From the NCBI GenBank assembly GCA_963851385.1, contig CAWKPE010000008.1:14795-78794 (forward strand): a DNA stretch of 64,000 nucleotides, in the 5' to 3' direction. The position numbers were made by a program, and so were the translations under genes. Source of the stretch: CAWEFA01 sp963851385. Its GTDB lineage: Bacteria; Bacteroidota; Bacteroidia; Bacteroidales; DTGW01. Below the pieces are notes generated by a model. The model saw only the letters and a list, made by a program, of their open reading frames with translations, made no database searches and had not been told where the DNA came from. Shown here one piece after another: positions 54,647 through 62,723 of the stretch (the first letter of the stretch is position 1; every line of letters starts with the position of its first letter).

Positions 54647-54653
54647 GTTAAGG
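54529..54653 (+). repeat. attC-like site E3
   Basis: Third E repeat. Left core ATATAAC (54582), arms AACAATTGATG and CACAATTGTT, right core GTTAAGG (54647). Matches E2 up to GATATGTT. Confidence 0.6.
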
Positions 54654-54753
54654 TACAAGGCGTTTTAAATTCCTGAAAAGGTTTATCATTTTTTTAATAT
54701 TGAAATATTACTTGTTGTAACTCGATAATTAATTTCGGATAGAAAGTTCAGTA

Positions 54754-54950
54754 ATGCTCGATGAAATTGATTTAGTTTTTCCCAGCCCGCCTTGCGCCCT
54801 TCGGGACGCATTAAGGAACGCTCCGATTAACAGCACACACACATTGCAGCACATTTGCAAACCCGCACGAGCCATCACCTCATCCAATGGTTTGCAAAAG
54901 AGCTGCAATTTTGCCACCGCTTCCGTACTATTGGCAAAAAAAAAGTTCTA
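54754..54950. repeat. Diverged partial third copy of the non-coding module
   Basis: Shares GAAATTGATTTAGTTTTTCCC, GATTAACAGC, ACACACATTGCA and GGTTTGCAAAAGAG with 51.35-51.54 and 54.33-54.50 kb, but is shorter and lacks an E repeat. Frames in it are not conserved. Confidence 0.55.
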
Positions 54951-54996
54951 ATTAGTTCTGTTTTCCAAATATGAGAATAATAAAAAATTAAGTGAT

Positions 54997-55479
54997 ATGG
55001 AAAAATCAAAACGGATTAAACTTTGGAGATTAAATGTTGTGGTACTTTATTACGACCAAATGAGTTCAAACTGTTATCGGTTTGATATTTTGCAATTATT
55101 AAAACATCTTTCATCAATTTACAGACTTGATTATGCGATATCTAAATCGCATAACTTTCCTTCCGTACCAGATGCTGACAAAAGTATTGCAGACCTTGTA
55201 TATTTTCGTTCAAATGAGAATACTCGGGTTGATGCGAAAGAGTTGCGTTCAGTAATTGGTTGTATTTTTCATAGAGTACCTTCACAGTTTAATGAAGGAG
55301 TTGAAGTCTTCACTCAACTTTATAAGTTCTTACCTGAATATCCATTCCCGAATGATTTTTATAGGCCACTGGAATATCCATACGTAGAGTTTCATAAGGG
55401 TTCCAAAAAAACTCTATACATTTACTCTGATGAAGTAATGAAAGTGATTGAAGAGGAACAAGATTATCCTCTAAATTGA
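54997..55479 (+). CDS. Hypothetical protein
   Basis: 160 residues, no signal peptide or membrane helix. Tyrosine-rich; AISKSHNFPSVPDADKSIADL and KGSKKTLYIYSDEVMKV are the most distinctive parts. I do not recognise the family. It follows the last E-type repeat and is the last gene before a degenerate family C fragment. Confidence 0.65.
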   Translation: MEKSKRIKLWRLNVVVLYYDQMSSNCYRFDILQLLKHLSSIYRLDYAISKSHNFPSVPDADKSIADLVYFRSNENTRVDAKELRSVIGCIFHRVPSQFNEGVEVFTQLYKFLPEYPFPNDFYRPLEYPYVEFHKGSKKTLYIYSDEVMKVIEEEQDYPLN

Positions 55480-55524
55480 ATGTTTGTTTCATAATGAATT
55501 TTGCTTTTAGATTAATAAAAAATT

Positions 55525-55556
55525 GGTTACAATAATAACTCATAAGCAATTACGGG
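55525..55556 (+). repeat. Degenerate family C fragment
   Basis: GGTTACAATAATAACTCAT, then AAGCAATTACGGG, echoes the left end of C1 (AACTCATAAGCAATAACGGGG-like). No right half is present. It may mark the right edge of the array. Confidence 0.4.
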
Positions 55557-55648
55557 AATTTTAGTGTTATTAAATTTTTATTATAAAAAAATTAGTACTG
55601 TAAGCTGATTTTTTCAAATATGAACGTATTTATTAGAAATAAAAAATT

Positions 55649-55834
55649 ATGAAAGAAATAAAAATTGGTGAAAAAGTCAGACTAGCGATTGATTCCGAAT
55701 CAACTTACGAGATTATCGAAATAAACCCATTCGAAACAAAAGGGATAACCATTAGAAGATTTGGAGATGGCATGATGGTTTCGGTTAATCTATCTGAAAT
55801 AATTGCAATTACAGATATAAAAGCTATTGATTAA
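55649..55834 (+). CDS. Small hypothetical protein
   Basis: 61 residues, probably a small beta-barrel: KIGEKVRLAIDSESTYEI, ITIRRFGDGMMVSVN. No family recognised. It is the first gene of a same-strand run of small genes. Confidence 0.6.
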   Translation: MKEIKIGEKVRLAIDSESTYEIIEINPFETKGITIRRFGDGMMVSVNLSEIIAITDIKAID

Positions 55835-55858
55835 TTTTTTAACTTTAATAAAGTATAG

Positions 55859-56011
55859 ATGACAACTTATATTATTACAATAAATTGCCCTAATTATAGG
55901 AGCAAAGATGTATCAATAAAGGCGGATTCTGAGGATGAAGCAAAAATGAAAGTTAACAACCAATACCCAAATTGCGAAATATTAAAAGTAAGGTTATTAT
56001 TATTAGACTAA
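55859..56011 (+). CDS. 50-residue hypothetical protein
   Basis: Reads MTTYIITINCPNYRSKD and ends VRLLLLD, with an internal SEDEAKMKV helix. The pattern resembles small proteins with an alternating strand-helix fold. Located 24 bp after the previous gene and 51 bp before the next. Confidence 0.5.
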   Translation: MTTYIITINCPNYRSKDVSIKADSEDEAKMKVNNQYPNCEILKVRLLLLD

Positions 56012-56062
56012 TAATTTGAAATCAATGACAACAAAGATTTTATAAATTAATAAAAAAAAACT

Positions 56063-56788
56063 ATGAAATTCACTGCATCAAGATTATCTGAAGGGAATAA
56101 AGTATTTCCAGCAGAAATTCATATTGAAGAAAATGGACTTAATGTTAAAATTCCAGGATTTTTTAAAGGTCAATCGACTTTTCTTCCTTATTCAGCTATT
56201 TCCAGTGTATCGGTTGATACACCTTTAGTCGGATACTCAACTATTCATTTTGAAGCACAGGGAACGTATATATCTGTTCATGGTTTTACTAAAAATGAAG
56301 TTAAACAAATAAAAGAATCTATCAACTCAGGTAAAAGTAAAGGATCAGTTTCAACATTCAGTAGTGCTCAAAATTCTCCAACTCCTAATAATCAAAAAAA
56401 TAGTAACGATGAATTATTGCGGATTAATCAAATTGAACAACGAGAACAAGAAGAAAAAATTAGAGTTGAAAATAAAGTTGAAGAAATCGCTGAAATCAAT
56501 ATTTCTGGAACTGCCGATGAAATTTCACAACAGTTAAATAAACTTTTTAGCATTGCAAGTTCAAAGCCAGACAAAAAGATAAAAAATGCAATTATTGAAA
56601 AAATTGAATACGGATTAATGAAATTGCGCTCATTTGGCTCTAATACTGAAGCCGATTTTTTTGAAAAGAAACTTGTACCTTTGAAGAAAAAAGGATTGTA
56701 TGATTTTATACCTCAAAAAGTATTTATCCTTATTATTCTTTTTTGTGTTGCTATGTTATTATTATTAATCTCAACATTTTTTAAATAA
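56063..56788 (+). CDS. PH-like domain protein with C-terminal membrane anchor
   Basis: 241 residues. Residues 1-95 have the look of a small bacterial PH-like domain (GLNVKIPGFFKGQSTFLPYSA, ISVHGFTKNEV). A low-complexity linker and a helical stretch (QIEQREQEEKIRVENKVEE) follow. A single helix at 218-238 (VFILIILFCVAMLLLLIST) anchors it, with its bulk in the cytoplasm. Family not identified. Confidence 0.65.
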   Translation: MKFTASRLSEGNKVFPAEIHIEENGLNVKIPGFFKGQSTFLPYSAISSVSVDTPLVGYSTIHFEAQGTYISVHGFTKNEVKQIKESINSGKSKGSVSTFSSAQNSPTPNNQKNSNDELLRINQIEQREQEEKIRVENKVEEIAEINISGTADEISQQLNKLFSIASSKPDKKIKNAIIEKIEYGLMKLRSFGSNTEADFFEKKLVPLKKKGLYDFIPQKVFILIILFCVAMLLLLISTFFK

Positions 56789-56794
56789 TTAATA

Positions 56795-56872
56795 GCCAAC
56801 ATGCAAAAGCAAGTTTATTATAGCCGATCCCTTTAACTAACCCCTAATTTTCATATACTTGCTTTTTCCACG
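56795..56872. repeat. Palindrome, possibly a decayed attC-like site
   Basis: AAAAGCAAGT and ACTTGCTTTT are exact inverse complements about 48 bp apart. GCCAAC precedes the left arm, but no GTT core follows the right arm. The 5' half resembles the AAC-type left core of the array sites. Confidence 0.35.
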
Positions 56873-56909
56873 GCGCTCTTTATTACTTATTTTTTTGAAA
56901 TTTAATGAC

Positions 56910-57530
56910 ATGGAAATAAAAGGCAATACATATTATTTTTCAAAAACGGAAAAGAATAAAATCAAAAAGCTTATTGATAAGAAATTTGGAAAAATTTCTA
57001 CAACAAAAGATTATAGAAAAATTTATGATGATTATGACCCAGCTCTTGTAGCAGCAATACATCAAGTATCAGAAAAAATTAGTGGTTCTTCTCTCGAACG
57101 TTTAGCTGGATTAACTGGTTCGGAAAACAAAGGAGTTAGAAAAAGCACTCTTGAAATTGTGGTTAGATACTTGGATTTTCAAAATATAGAGCAATTTTTA
57201 AAGCATTTGGAATATTCTTTATTACATCCTGATTCTTCAAATCAAACATTCGATTTTAATTCTGTTTTCAAAAATCATCTTATTGAAATTAAATTTGGTG
57301 ATAATAAAGTATTAACATCAAGATTTTTTAGTGTAAATAAGTTTGAAATTCTTAATTCAAGTAATTCGAAGATTATTGCTGGTGATATAGTGGAGTTGTC
57401 ACAACTTGAAGTTGGTGAAGAATTGATCTGTCGCAATATTTCAAGAGTTAAAAACAGAAGAACAGTTATACTTGGAACTTATAATTCTGGACAGAACAAT
57501 AAGGTCTCGCAAATATCTTTTGTAAAATGA
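56910..57530 (+). CDS. Hypothetical protein
   Basis: 206 residues from the ATG at 56910. Basic N-terminal half with helices (FSKTEKNKIKKLIDKKFGKI, EKISGSSLERLAGLTG) that might form a DNA-binding domain; the C-terminal half is beta-rich (IIAGDIVELSQLEVGEEL, RRTVILGTY). No family recognised. Confidence 0.6.
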   Translation: MEIKGNTYYFSKTEKNKIKKLIDKKFGKISTTKDYRKIYDDYDPALVAAIHQVSEKISGSSLERLAGLTGSENKGVRKSTLEIVVRYLDFQNIEQFLKHLEYSLLHPDSSNQTFDFNSVFKNHLIEIKFGDNKVLTSRFFSVNKFEILNSSNSKIIAGDIVELSQLEVGEELICRNISRVKNRRTVILGTYNSGQNNKVSQISFVK

Positions 57531-57624
57531 TAATACAGCAAGAAAACTAAAATGAACAAAAAGAACATGCATATAATTTGAACATATTGTTACTTTGGCT
57601 CATGAATAATTAATATTTTGAGCT

Positions 57625-58623
57625 ATGAGAATAAATGAATTTATAAATCAGGAATTAAAAAACATAGCCAGTCAGGAATTAAAAAATCTTGTCAGGTTTG
57701 AAGAAGAAAAAGAACTTATAAGAGTTCTGAATTCTATCTCACTTGAAGATGAATTAGGTAATATTGAAGAATATATATCGGTCATAAAAAGTAGCTCAAT
57801 ACTAAATCATCTGAAAAATTTCAATTTTATTCTTGACATTCTTTTAAAAGTTTATGATTTTGAATTTTGCGAAGATTCTTTTAAAGAGATTGAGCAAAAT
57901 ATGAAAAACAATCCTAAAATTAGGATTTATCCGTTATTATGGATTTATTACAAAGTAAATTTTTTTAGAAATGACGAATATTTAGATAGTGAATTTGCCG
58001 ACTTTCTAAAAAACATATTTATTGAGTACGATTATCTGATAAATCTTGACGACTTCCTATATGAAACAAATGTACTGATCATAAAACCATCATGGGAAAA
58101 ATGGATGAAAGAGATTTTTGCCAATGTATTCGAATTGGCTTCTAAAAAGTATCCAAATAAATATGCTTTTAAAAGTATTCTTGCTAAAATTTATTTCCAA
58201 AATGAAGAATATCTGCTTTCACTTTCACATTTGGCTCCTATAATACAGTTCGTTAATAGTGTCCCCGAAAATAAAAAAGATAAAACCATTATTGATTTTG
58301 AGTTTCCGTATATTGAATATCTTGATGCTATTCAGTTGGCTGGCATCATTCATCACAAATTGGGTGAACAAAATAAAGCGATGTATTATGTAAACTATGT
58401 CTTAAATAACCTGCCAATAATTAATTTTAATAAAGGAGAGGAAGAAGAAGTATCAATGTACATAGATTCATTTTTTATTCGCATGCATAGTAATGCTCAA
58501 AAAAACAAAAATGAAAAAGTATTGCAAGATTATGAAAAAGTAAAAGGATACTTAAGTTGTGGTGATTGGGAAAATAAATACACTGATGTTATTAATTATA
58601 TCAATAATAGAAAAGTCGCATAA
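57625..58623 (+). CDS. Hypothetical helical protein
   Basis: 332 residues, almost entirely helical, with TPR-like features in the C-terminal half (KYAFKSILAKIYFQNEEYLL, AIQLAGIIHHKLGEQNKAM). Acidic overall. No catalytic motif seen. It may form an operon with the next gene 11 bp downstream. Confidence 0.65.
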   Translation: MRINEFINQELKNIASQELKNLVRFEEEKELIRVLNSISLEDELGNIEEYISVIKSSSILNHLKNFNFILDILLKVYDFEFCEDSFKEIEQNMKNNPKIRIYPLLWIYYKVNFFRNDEYLDSEFADFLKNIFIEYDYLINLDDFLYETNVLIIKPSWEKWMKEIFANVFELASKKYPNKYAFKSILAKIYFQNEEYLLSLSHLAPIIQFVNSVPENKKDKTIIDFEFPYIEYLDAIQLAGIIHHKLGEQNKAMYYVNYVLNNLPIINFNKGEEEEVSMYIDSFFIRMHSNAQKNKNEKVLQDYEKVKGYLSCGDWENKYTDVINYINNRKVA

Positions 58624-58634
58624 AATATACTAAT

Positions 58635-59072
58635 ATGGCAAAATGGATTGACAAATTATTTGGATTAGATACTTGGGAAGAATCAGAGGAATCTAAAAAA
58701 GAACAAGATGCAATCCTTGATGAGTTTGATAGGAAGTTTGACAGATTACGCTCCAATATTCAAAATGGCAATGTTGAAGATGATTCTCCAAATGTAAAGG
58801 ATGATGATAATGAAGAAGAAGATGCTGATTCCTTTAATAATGATTTCGACGAAGATATAGAAATAGAAGACGAATCTGATGATTCTAATGAAGATGATAA
58901 TAGTGACGATGATATTCTTAGCGCAAGTGAGCTTAAAGAAAAGCTTGAACGCATACAAATTCAACTTGATAAATTAAAGCAACAATATGATGCAGCGAGG
59001 TCTGATAGTAAAAGGATAGAAATTGCTTCAAAAATGAAGGAGTTGGGTGATCAAATTAATATTTATAGATAA
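58635..59072 (+). CDS. Acidic hypothetical protein
   Basis: 145 residues. The centre (about 50-98) is a run of Asp, Glu, Ser and Asn. The C-terminal 45 residues form a coiled coil (KEKLERIQIQLDKLKQQYD). The acidic composition suggests disorder. No family recognised. Confidence 0.6.
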   Translation: MAKWIDKLFGLDTWEESEESKKEQDAILDEFDRKFDRLRSNIQNGNVEDDSPNVKDDDNEEEDADSFNNDFDEDIEIEDESDDSNEDDNSDDDILSASELKEKLERIQIQLDKLKQQYDAARSDSKRIEIASKMKELGDQINIYR

Positions 59073-59135
59073 TTATAATTTAAAGGGGAAGCCGAAAACC
59101 TTTAAAAGAGTAAGCTTTATTAAATACATTGTAAT

Positions 59136-59264
59136 ATGGCTAATAAATGTGATTGGTGTGGTGCAGATACCACAAAACATCAAGTGAATGATAATGTTTT
59201 TTCTATGAAAAAATTTTGTAGTGAAAAATGCAAATCTGAATACAAAAAAAGTAAAGGGAAATAA
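59136..59264 (+). CDS. 42-residue zinc-finger-like protein
   Basis: Two cysteine pairs, CDWCGAD and FCSEKCKSEYKKS, form a treble-clef or MYM-like zinc-binding pattern (CxxC...CxxxC). The stop lies 12 bp before a strong terminator hairpin. Its role is unknown. Confidence 0.6.
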   Translation: MANKCDWCGADTTKHQVNDNVFSMKKFCSEKCKSEYKKSKGK

Positions 59265-59275
59265 ACTTTCTATTT

Positions 59276-59314
59276 CTGGTTTCCTCTTATCGCAAAATAG
59301 AGGAAACCAGTTTT
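59276..59314 (+). terminator. Intrinsic terminator
   Basis: CTGGTTTCCTCT and AGAGGAAACCAG form a perfect 12-bp stem around an 11-base loop, followed by TTTT. It closes the unit ending with the 42-residue gene. Confidence 0.78.
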
Positions 59315-59359
59315 GAATACATTTAAATTCACAATTTTAAACCAATTAAATTTTAATTT

Positions 59360-59593
59360 ATGCAAGTAAAAGATTTTTTAAAGCCGAAATCAGACGATGA
59401 AATATATAAAGGATTGGTTTCATCAGAACCTAATGACGAGTTATTTTATAAAACACTTAAGTTAAAAAAACTACATCTTTTAAAGAGATTAATAGCTGAT
59501 TCTAGCGTTGATAAAATAAAAAGAAATTTATGGCAACAATTTTTAAATGAATTAAGTAGCCTTAAGCAATACATTAACGATAGTCTCGTCTAA
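59360..59593 (+). CDS. Small hypothetical protein
   Basis: 77 residues, helical and lysine/leucine-rich (YKTLKLKKLHLLKRLIADS). No family recognised. It follows the terminator and precedes the secreted protein gene by 16 bp. Confidence 0.55.
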   Translation: MQVKDFLKPKSDDEIYKGLVSSEPNDELFYKTLKLKKLHLLKRLIADSSVDKIKRNLWQQFLNELSSLKQYINDSLV

Positions 59594-59609
59594 TTATACA
59601 TTCCAGTTT

Positions 59610-60242
59610 ATGAAATCCTTATTCATCATATTGTTTTATTTTGCATGTTTTGCTTTGTCAAAGGCACAATATTCAGAAGAAACAAACAAAATGCTTGGAA
59701 TTGAGCCAAGAGAACCTGAACCTAAAGGAGCGCCATATCATTCAATAAAATCAGTTTTTGATTCCATTAAGTATTATATTGCATATTTCGGCGAGAATCA
59801 ATATGGCGATAAAAAACATGCCGAACCCAATATCAGTTTTTTATTTAATAAATTATTAATTCTTACTACCTATCCATCAAATGACCCTAAATCACGTTTG
59901 CGTGTAATTGGAGAAATTGACAATGTGACTGATAAAAAAAATATATATCGCAGGTTACAATGTATTGACAATTCGGGAAACTATGTTGTATTAGCCGTTT
60001 GTTATGAATTAAAGACAAAAGTAGATATCATTATTATTGTTTACTCAAACACAACTTATTACTATGAAGTAAATAAAAACAATATTCCTAAGTCAGCTAT
60101 TGATATTATTAATAATCCGGAAATAAGGGCAAATTTCCTTGATTCAATTGATTTGCCAAATAATGAAAATGAAATATCTAAAAATTTCTTTAGTCAGTTT
60201 GGTCCTGTTGAGAAGGTTGTTAAAGTATTATGTAATGAATAG
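59610..60242 (+). CDS. Secreted hypothetical protein
   Basis: 210 residues. Signal peptide (KSLFIILFYFACFALSKAQ). The mature part includes EPREPEPKGAPYHS and a beta-rich core (RLQCIDNSGNYVVLAVC, VDIIIIVYSNTTYYYEV). No family recognised. It overlaps the next gene by 8 bp. Confidence 0.6.
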   Translation: MKSLFIILFYFACFALSKAQYSEETNKMLGIEPREPEPKGAPYHSIKSVFDSIKYYIAYFGENQYGDKKHAEPNISFLFNKLLILTTYPSNDPKSRLRVIGEIDNVTDKKNIYRRLQCIDNSGNYVVLAVCYELKTKVDIIIIVYSNTTYYYEVNKNNIPKSAIDIINNPEIRANFLDSIDLPNNENEISKNFFSQFGPVEKVVKVLCNE

Positions 60243-60756
60243 TGCACATCTAAAAAGTAAAAATCAACTTAAGAAATTATCTAAGAATTATAAACTCAAA
60301 CTAACCGAATTCAACTCCCGGCAAAATCAAATTGTCGTTCAGTTCAATTTAAAGAAAAGTGATCGGCAACAAATATTTTATGGAATGATTGAGCCTTCTG
60401 ATCTCTCTATGAAAAAGTATACTGATATTCTAAATGCCGATACACAATTAAACAAACTTAATGCTGAAATCAAAGAATTATACTTAACAGGTAATATTAT
60501 GATAATTGAATCTATAAATGATATTGGTATTACTATTTCAGGTTATGACTTAGATTCATTTATTAAATCTCCTAGCGATAATTTCGAAGAAATTGACAAT
60601 CTTATAAAAAGTTTAGGTGGCTATAAGCATATACATATAATTGGAGAAAAAATAGCACTTGAGATTCCAGCACGTCATTACTTAAAAAAACACCCGAAAC
60701 TTACTAGATTAGTAGATTTTTGGATTAAACAACTTGAAATATTTGCTAAAGAATAG
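60235..60756 (+). CDS. Hypothetical protein
   Basis: 173 residues from the ATG at 60235, which overlaps the previous stop region. Basic, mixed alpha/beta: KKLSKNYKLKLTEFNSR, NDIGITISGYDLDSF, KKHPKLTRLVDFW. No family recognised. Confidence 0.55.
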   Translation: MNSAHLKSKNQLKKLSKNYKLKLTEFNSRQNQIVVQFNLKKSDRQQIFYGMIEPSDLSMKKYTDILNADTQLNKLNAEIKELYLTGNIMIIESINDIGITISGYDLDSFIKSPSDNFEEIDNLIKSLGGYKHIHIIGEKIALEIPARHYLKKHPKLTRLVDFWIKQLEIFAKE

Positions 60757-60785
60757 AAAATTCAAGTCCCTGCTTTGTGGATAGT

Positions 60786-61466
60786 CTACTGCTTTATTTT
60801 CCGGTTTTTTATTTTCCAAATAAACCCGAGTCTATCCAATAACTTGAAATATTCTGGTTTTAGTTCGCCATACTTTTGCTTTTTTCGTTGGATCGCCACC
60901 CACGCAGCAAAAGATGGATTTTCTTTCCACAGTTGAGGAACTCTGCAATGATTAAATCTTTCTTTAAACTCTTTCAGTTCCTCAAAACGTATTTGCCAAG
61001 GCGTATTCCTTACTCCCCAGTAAAAATTAAGATTATTTAGTTTCTCTATTTTTTCAGGTGTTAATCGGGCAAGTTTATTTTTATAATCGCCTCTTTGTTT
61101 ACCTACCCATTCGGCTAACGACTCAGAAGGCCCTGAACCTTTAGGAACTTTGCAATGACCATGTTTGCGGCGGTATTTTTTTAGTTCCTTATATTTCTGT
61201 TGCCACCAATATTCGGGAAGATCAAAGATAAACCCGATACGTTTTAATTTATCATAACGTTCGGGACTTAGATATTCCCGGTAAGCCCTTTGATGGATTA
61301 CCCAACCGCCCAATGATTTATTTTTGTTCCAATATTGAGGCACATTACAATGCCCGAAACGCTTACGGTATAAAAGTAATTCGCTATACCTTGCATCCCA
61401 GTTAATGTCAAATTTTGTAATGATCTTCCTTTTTATGTTTTTCCTTTTATCCGGTTTGACAAGCAT
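60786..61466 (-). CDS. Helicase-associated-domain repeat protein
   Basis: 226 residues with three tandem helicase-associated (HA) domains, each built as W...Y..L..Y...FGHCNVP...(S)LGGWV..QR (about 22-85, 90-150, 155-220). No helicase domain is attached. HA domains are thought to bind nucleic acids. It is convergent with the plus-strand run and separated from the holin gene by a terminator. Confidence 0.85.
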   Translation of the reverse strand: MLVKPDKRKNIKRKIITKFDINWDARYSELLLYRKRFGHCNVPQYWNKNKSLGGWVIHQRAYREYLSPERYDKLKRIGFIFDLPEYWWQQKYKELKKYRRKHGHCKVPKGSGPSESLAEWVGKQRGDYKNKLARLTPEKIEKLNNLNFYWGVRNTPWQIRFEELKEFKERFNHCRVPQLWKENPSFAAWVAIQRKKQKYGELKPEYFKLLDRLGFIWKIKNRKIKQ

Positions 61467-61540
61467 TGTAAATTAATTTGCAGTTCAATTTTACATTGTA
61501 AATTTACGAAAGTAAATTAGTGAAGTGTCACCGATATTTA

Positions 61541-61572
61541 ACAAAAAAATAAAACCCCGCTTTCGCAGGGTT
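61541..61572 (-). terminator. Intrinsic terminator of the lysis-like module
   Basis: On the minus strand AACCCTGC and GCGGGGTT form an 8-bp stem around GAAA, followed by a T-rich run. It lies 13 bp after the holin gene. Confidence 0.85.
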
Positions 61573-61585
61573 CATTTTTCATTTC

Positions 61586-62092
61586 TTAGGCTTGCTTCAT
61601 CTTATCAATTAACTGTGTTTTATCCCTGCTCCCCTGTGAGCTTCCCCTGTGAAATTGAATTATCATTGTAGCCAGTGCAGTTACACCGGAATAAATACCA
61701 AGCACACCGCTCATGTCAATTTGTTTGCCATCAAGAGTAGTTTGAATTATCCCAATCCATCTCAATACGATGTATGTAGTTAACGAACCCCATACCAGCA
61801 GGATAAATACATCATAAACATAAGCCATATTTTTTGCTGCCCATGAAGCGGTTGTAGATTCCTGTATCTTTTCATTCATTTCTCTTGCGCCCTGTTTGTC
61901 CTTTAGATACATTTCCTGTTCTTCCTTGGATAATCTTGCCATATCCTCCTGAAATTGAAGTTCGGCTTTTTTCATTTCATTATCCAATTGAATTTTTTCA
62001 CCTTTGGTAGTAACTACCTTGCCCAGCAAACCCGATACTGAATCCACAAGGTTTGATGCGCCGCTGCTGAATATATCTGTTATCCAACTCAT
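61586..62092 (-). CDS. Holin-like membrane protein
   Basis: 168 residues. An N-terminal amphipathic region and a charged coiled coil (EKIQLDNEMKKAELQFQEDM) are followed by two hydrophobic helices (about 92-110, 129-144). The form matches the Holin_3TMs family. Together with the muramidase gene 21 bp upstream it makes a lysis-type pair. Confidence 0.75.
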   Translation of the reverse strand: MSWITDIFSSGASNLVDSVSGLLGKVVTTKGEKIQLDNEMKKAELQFQEDMARLSKEEQEMYLKDKQGAREMNEKIQESTTASWAAKNMAYVYDVFILLVWGSLTTYIVLRWIGIIQTTLDGKQIDMSGVLGIYSGVTALATMIIQFHRGSSQGSRDKTQLIDKMKQA

Positions 62093-62113
62093 ATTATAAT
62101 ATTTTTAAAGTTT

Positions 62114-62647
62114 CTAAAAATCACCTAAAGCCCGTCGCACCCATCCATATAAATATTTCTGGCTCGCCGGTCTTTTTTTAATAATACTTATATACCGTGC
62201 TATTTTTGCAACAGTAAAAGATGCAAGGAAATGTTCAGGCTCGAATTTATTAATACTTGCAATAGAAGCCGGGCCAATTACAGCGTCCTGAATAGCACCC
62301 ACAACCATTTGTGCCAGCATTGCACTTGTAGCAACCCCGGCATTAACAGCAAAATCAAAAATTGAATCAGCTACATTCTGGTTAGTCAGATCATCGCCCC
62401 GGATTGTGTCCCAGTAATTAGTTTTGTAAAACGTTTTAATCAATTCCTGTAATGGGCTATTATTATCCAGATTCGCCGGAAAACCAGATTGCTTTTTTAA
62501 TAAATCAATTGTAGTCCAGCCATCCCAACCGCCATTCATATTTCGGGCAACACCCTTATAAGTTTCACCCCCGGGATCGTCCTTATCAAAAACGTACCCG
62601 CCTTCATTATTCAGCGTTTTCTGTAACGCAATATTTATATCAGCCAT
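62114..62647 (-). CDS. GH108 family muramidase
   Basis: 177 residues from the ATG at 62647. EGGYVFDKDDPGGETYKGV carries the catalytic glutamate and the D-GG-T motif of glycoside hydrolase 108; FDFAVNAGVATSAMLAQ is a conserved helix of the peptidoglycan-binding part. No signal peptide, so export would depend on the holin. The longer frame upstream overlaps the preceding gene and lacks homology. Confidence 0.88.
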   Translation of the reverse strand: MADINIALQKTLNNEGGYVFDKDDPGGETYKGVARNMNGGWDGWTTIDLLKKQSGFPANLDNNSPLQELIKTFYKTNYWDTIRGDDLTNQNVADSIFDFAVNAGVATSAMLAQMVVGAIQDAVIGPASIASINKFEPEHFLASFTVAKIARYISIIKKRPASQKYLYGWVRRALGDF

Positions 62648-62723
62648 AATTTTTTTTGTTTTAAATTTTGAATAGTAAAAAAAGAAAACATAGCAGGTCG
62701 CTATGCTTTCTTTTAATTTGTAA

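Noticed and set aside
42036..55560. Insertion sequence or transposon
   Set aside because: No transposase or terminal inverted repeats with target duplications were seen; the palindromes differ by family and flank individual genes, which fits attC-like sites better.
42036..55560. Integron integrase inside the window
   Set aside because: No translated product shows tyrosine recombinase motifs (R...HxxR...Y). The integrase, if any, must lie outside.
58746..58964. Minus-strand frames opposite the acidic protein
   Set aside because: These are poly-Ser/Ile shadows of the Asp/Glu codon run on the plus strand.
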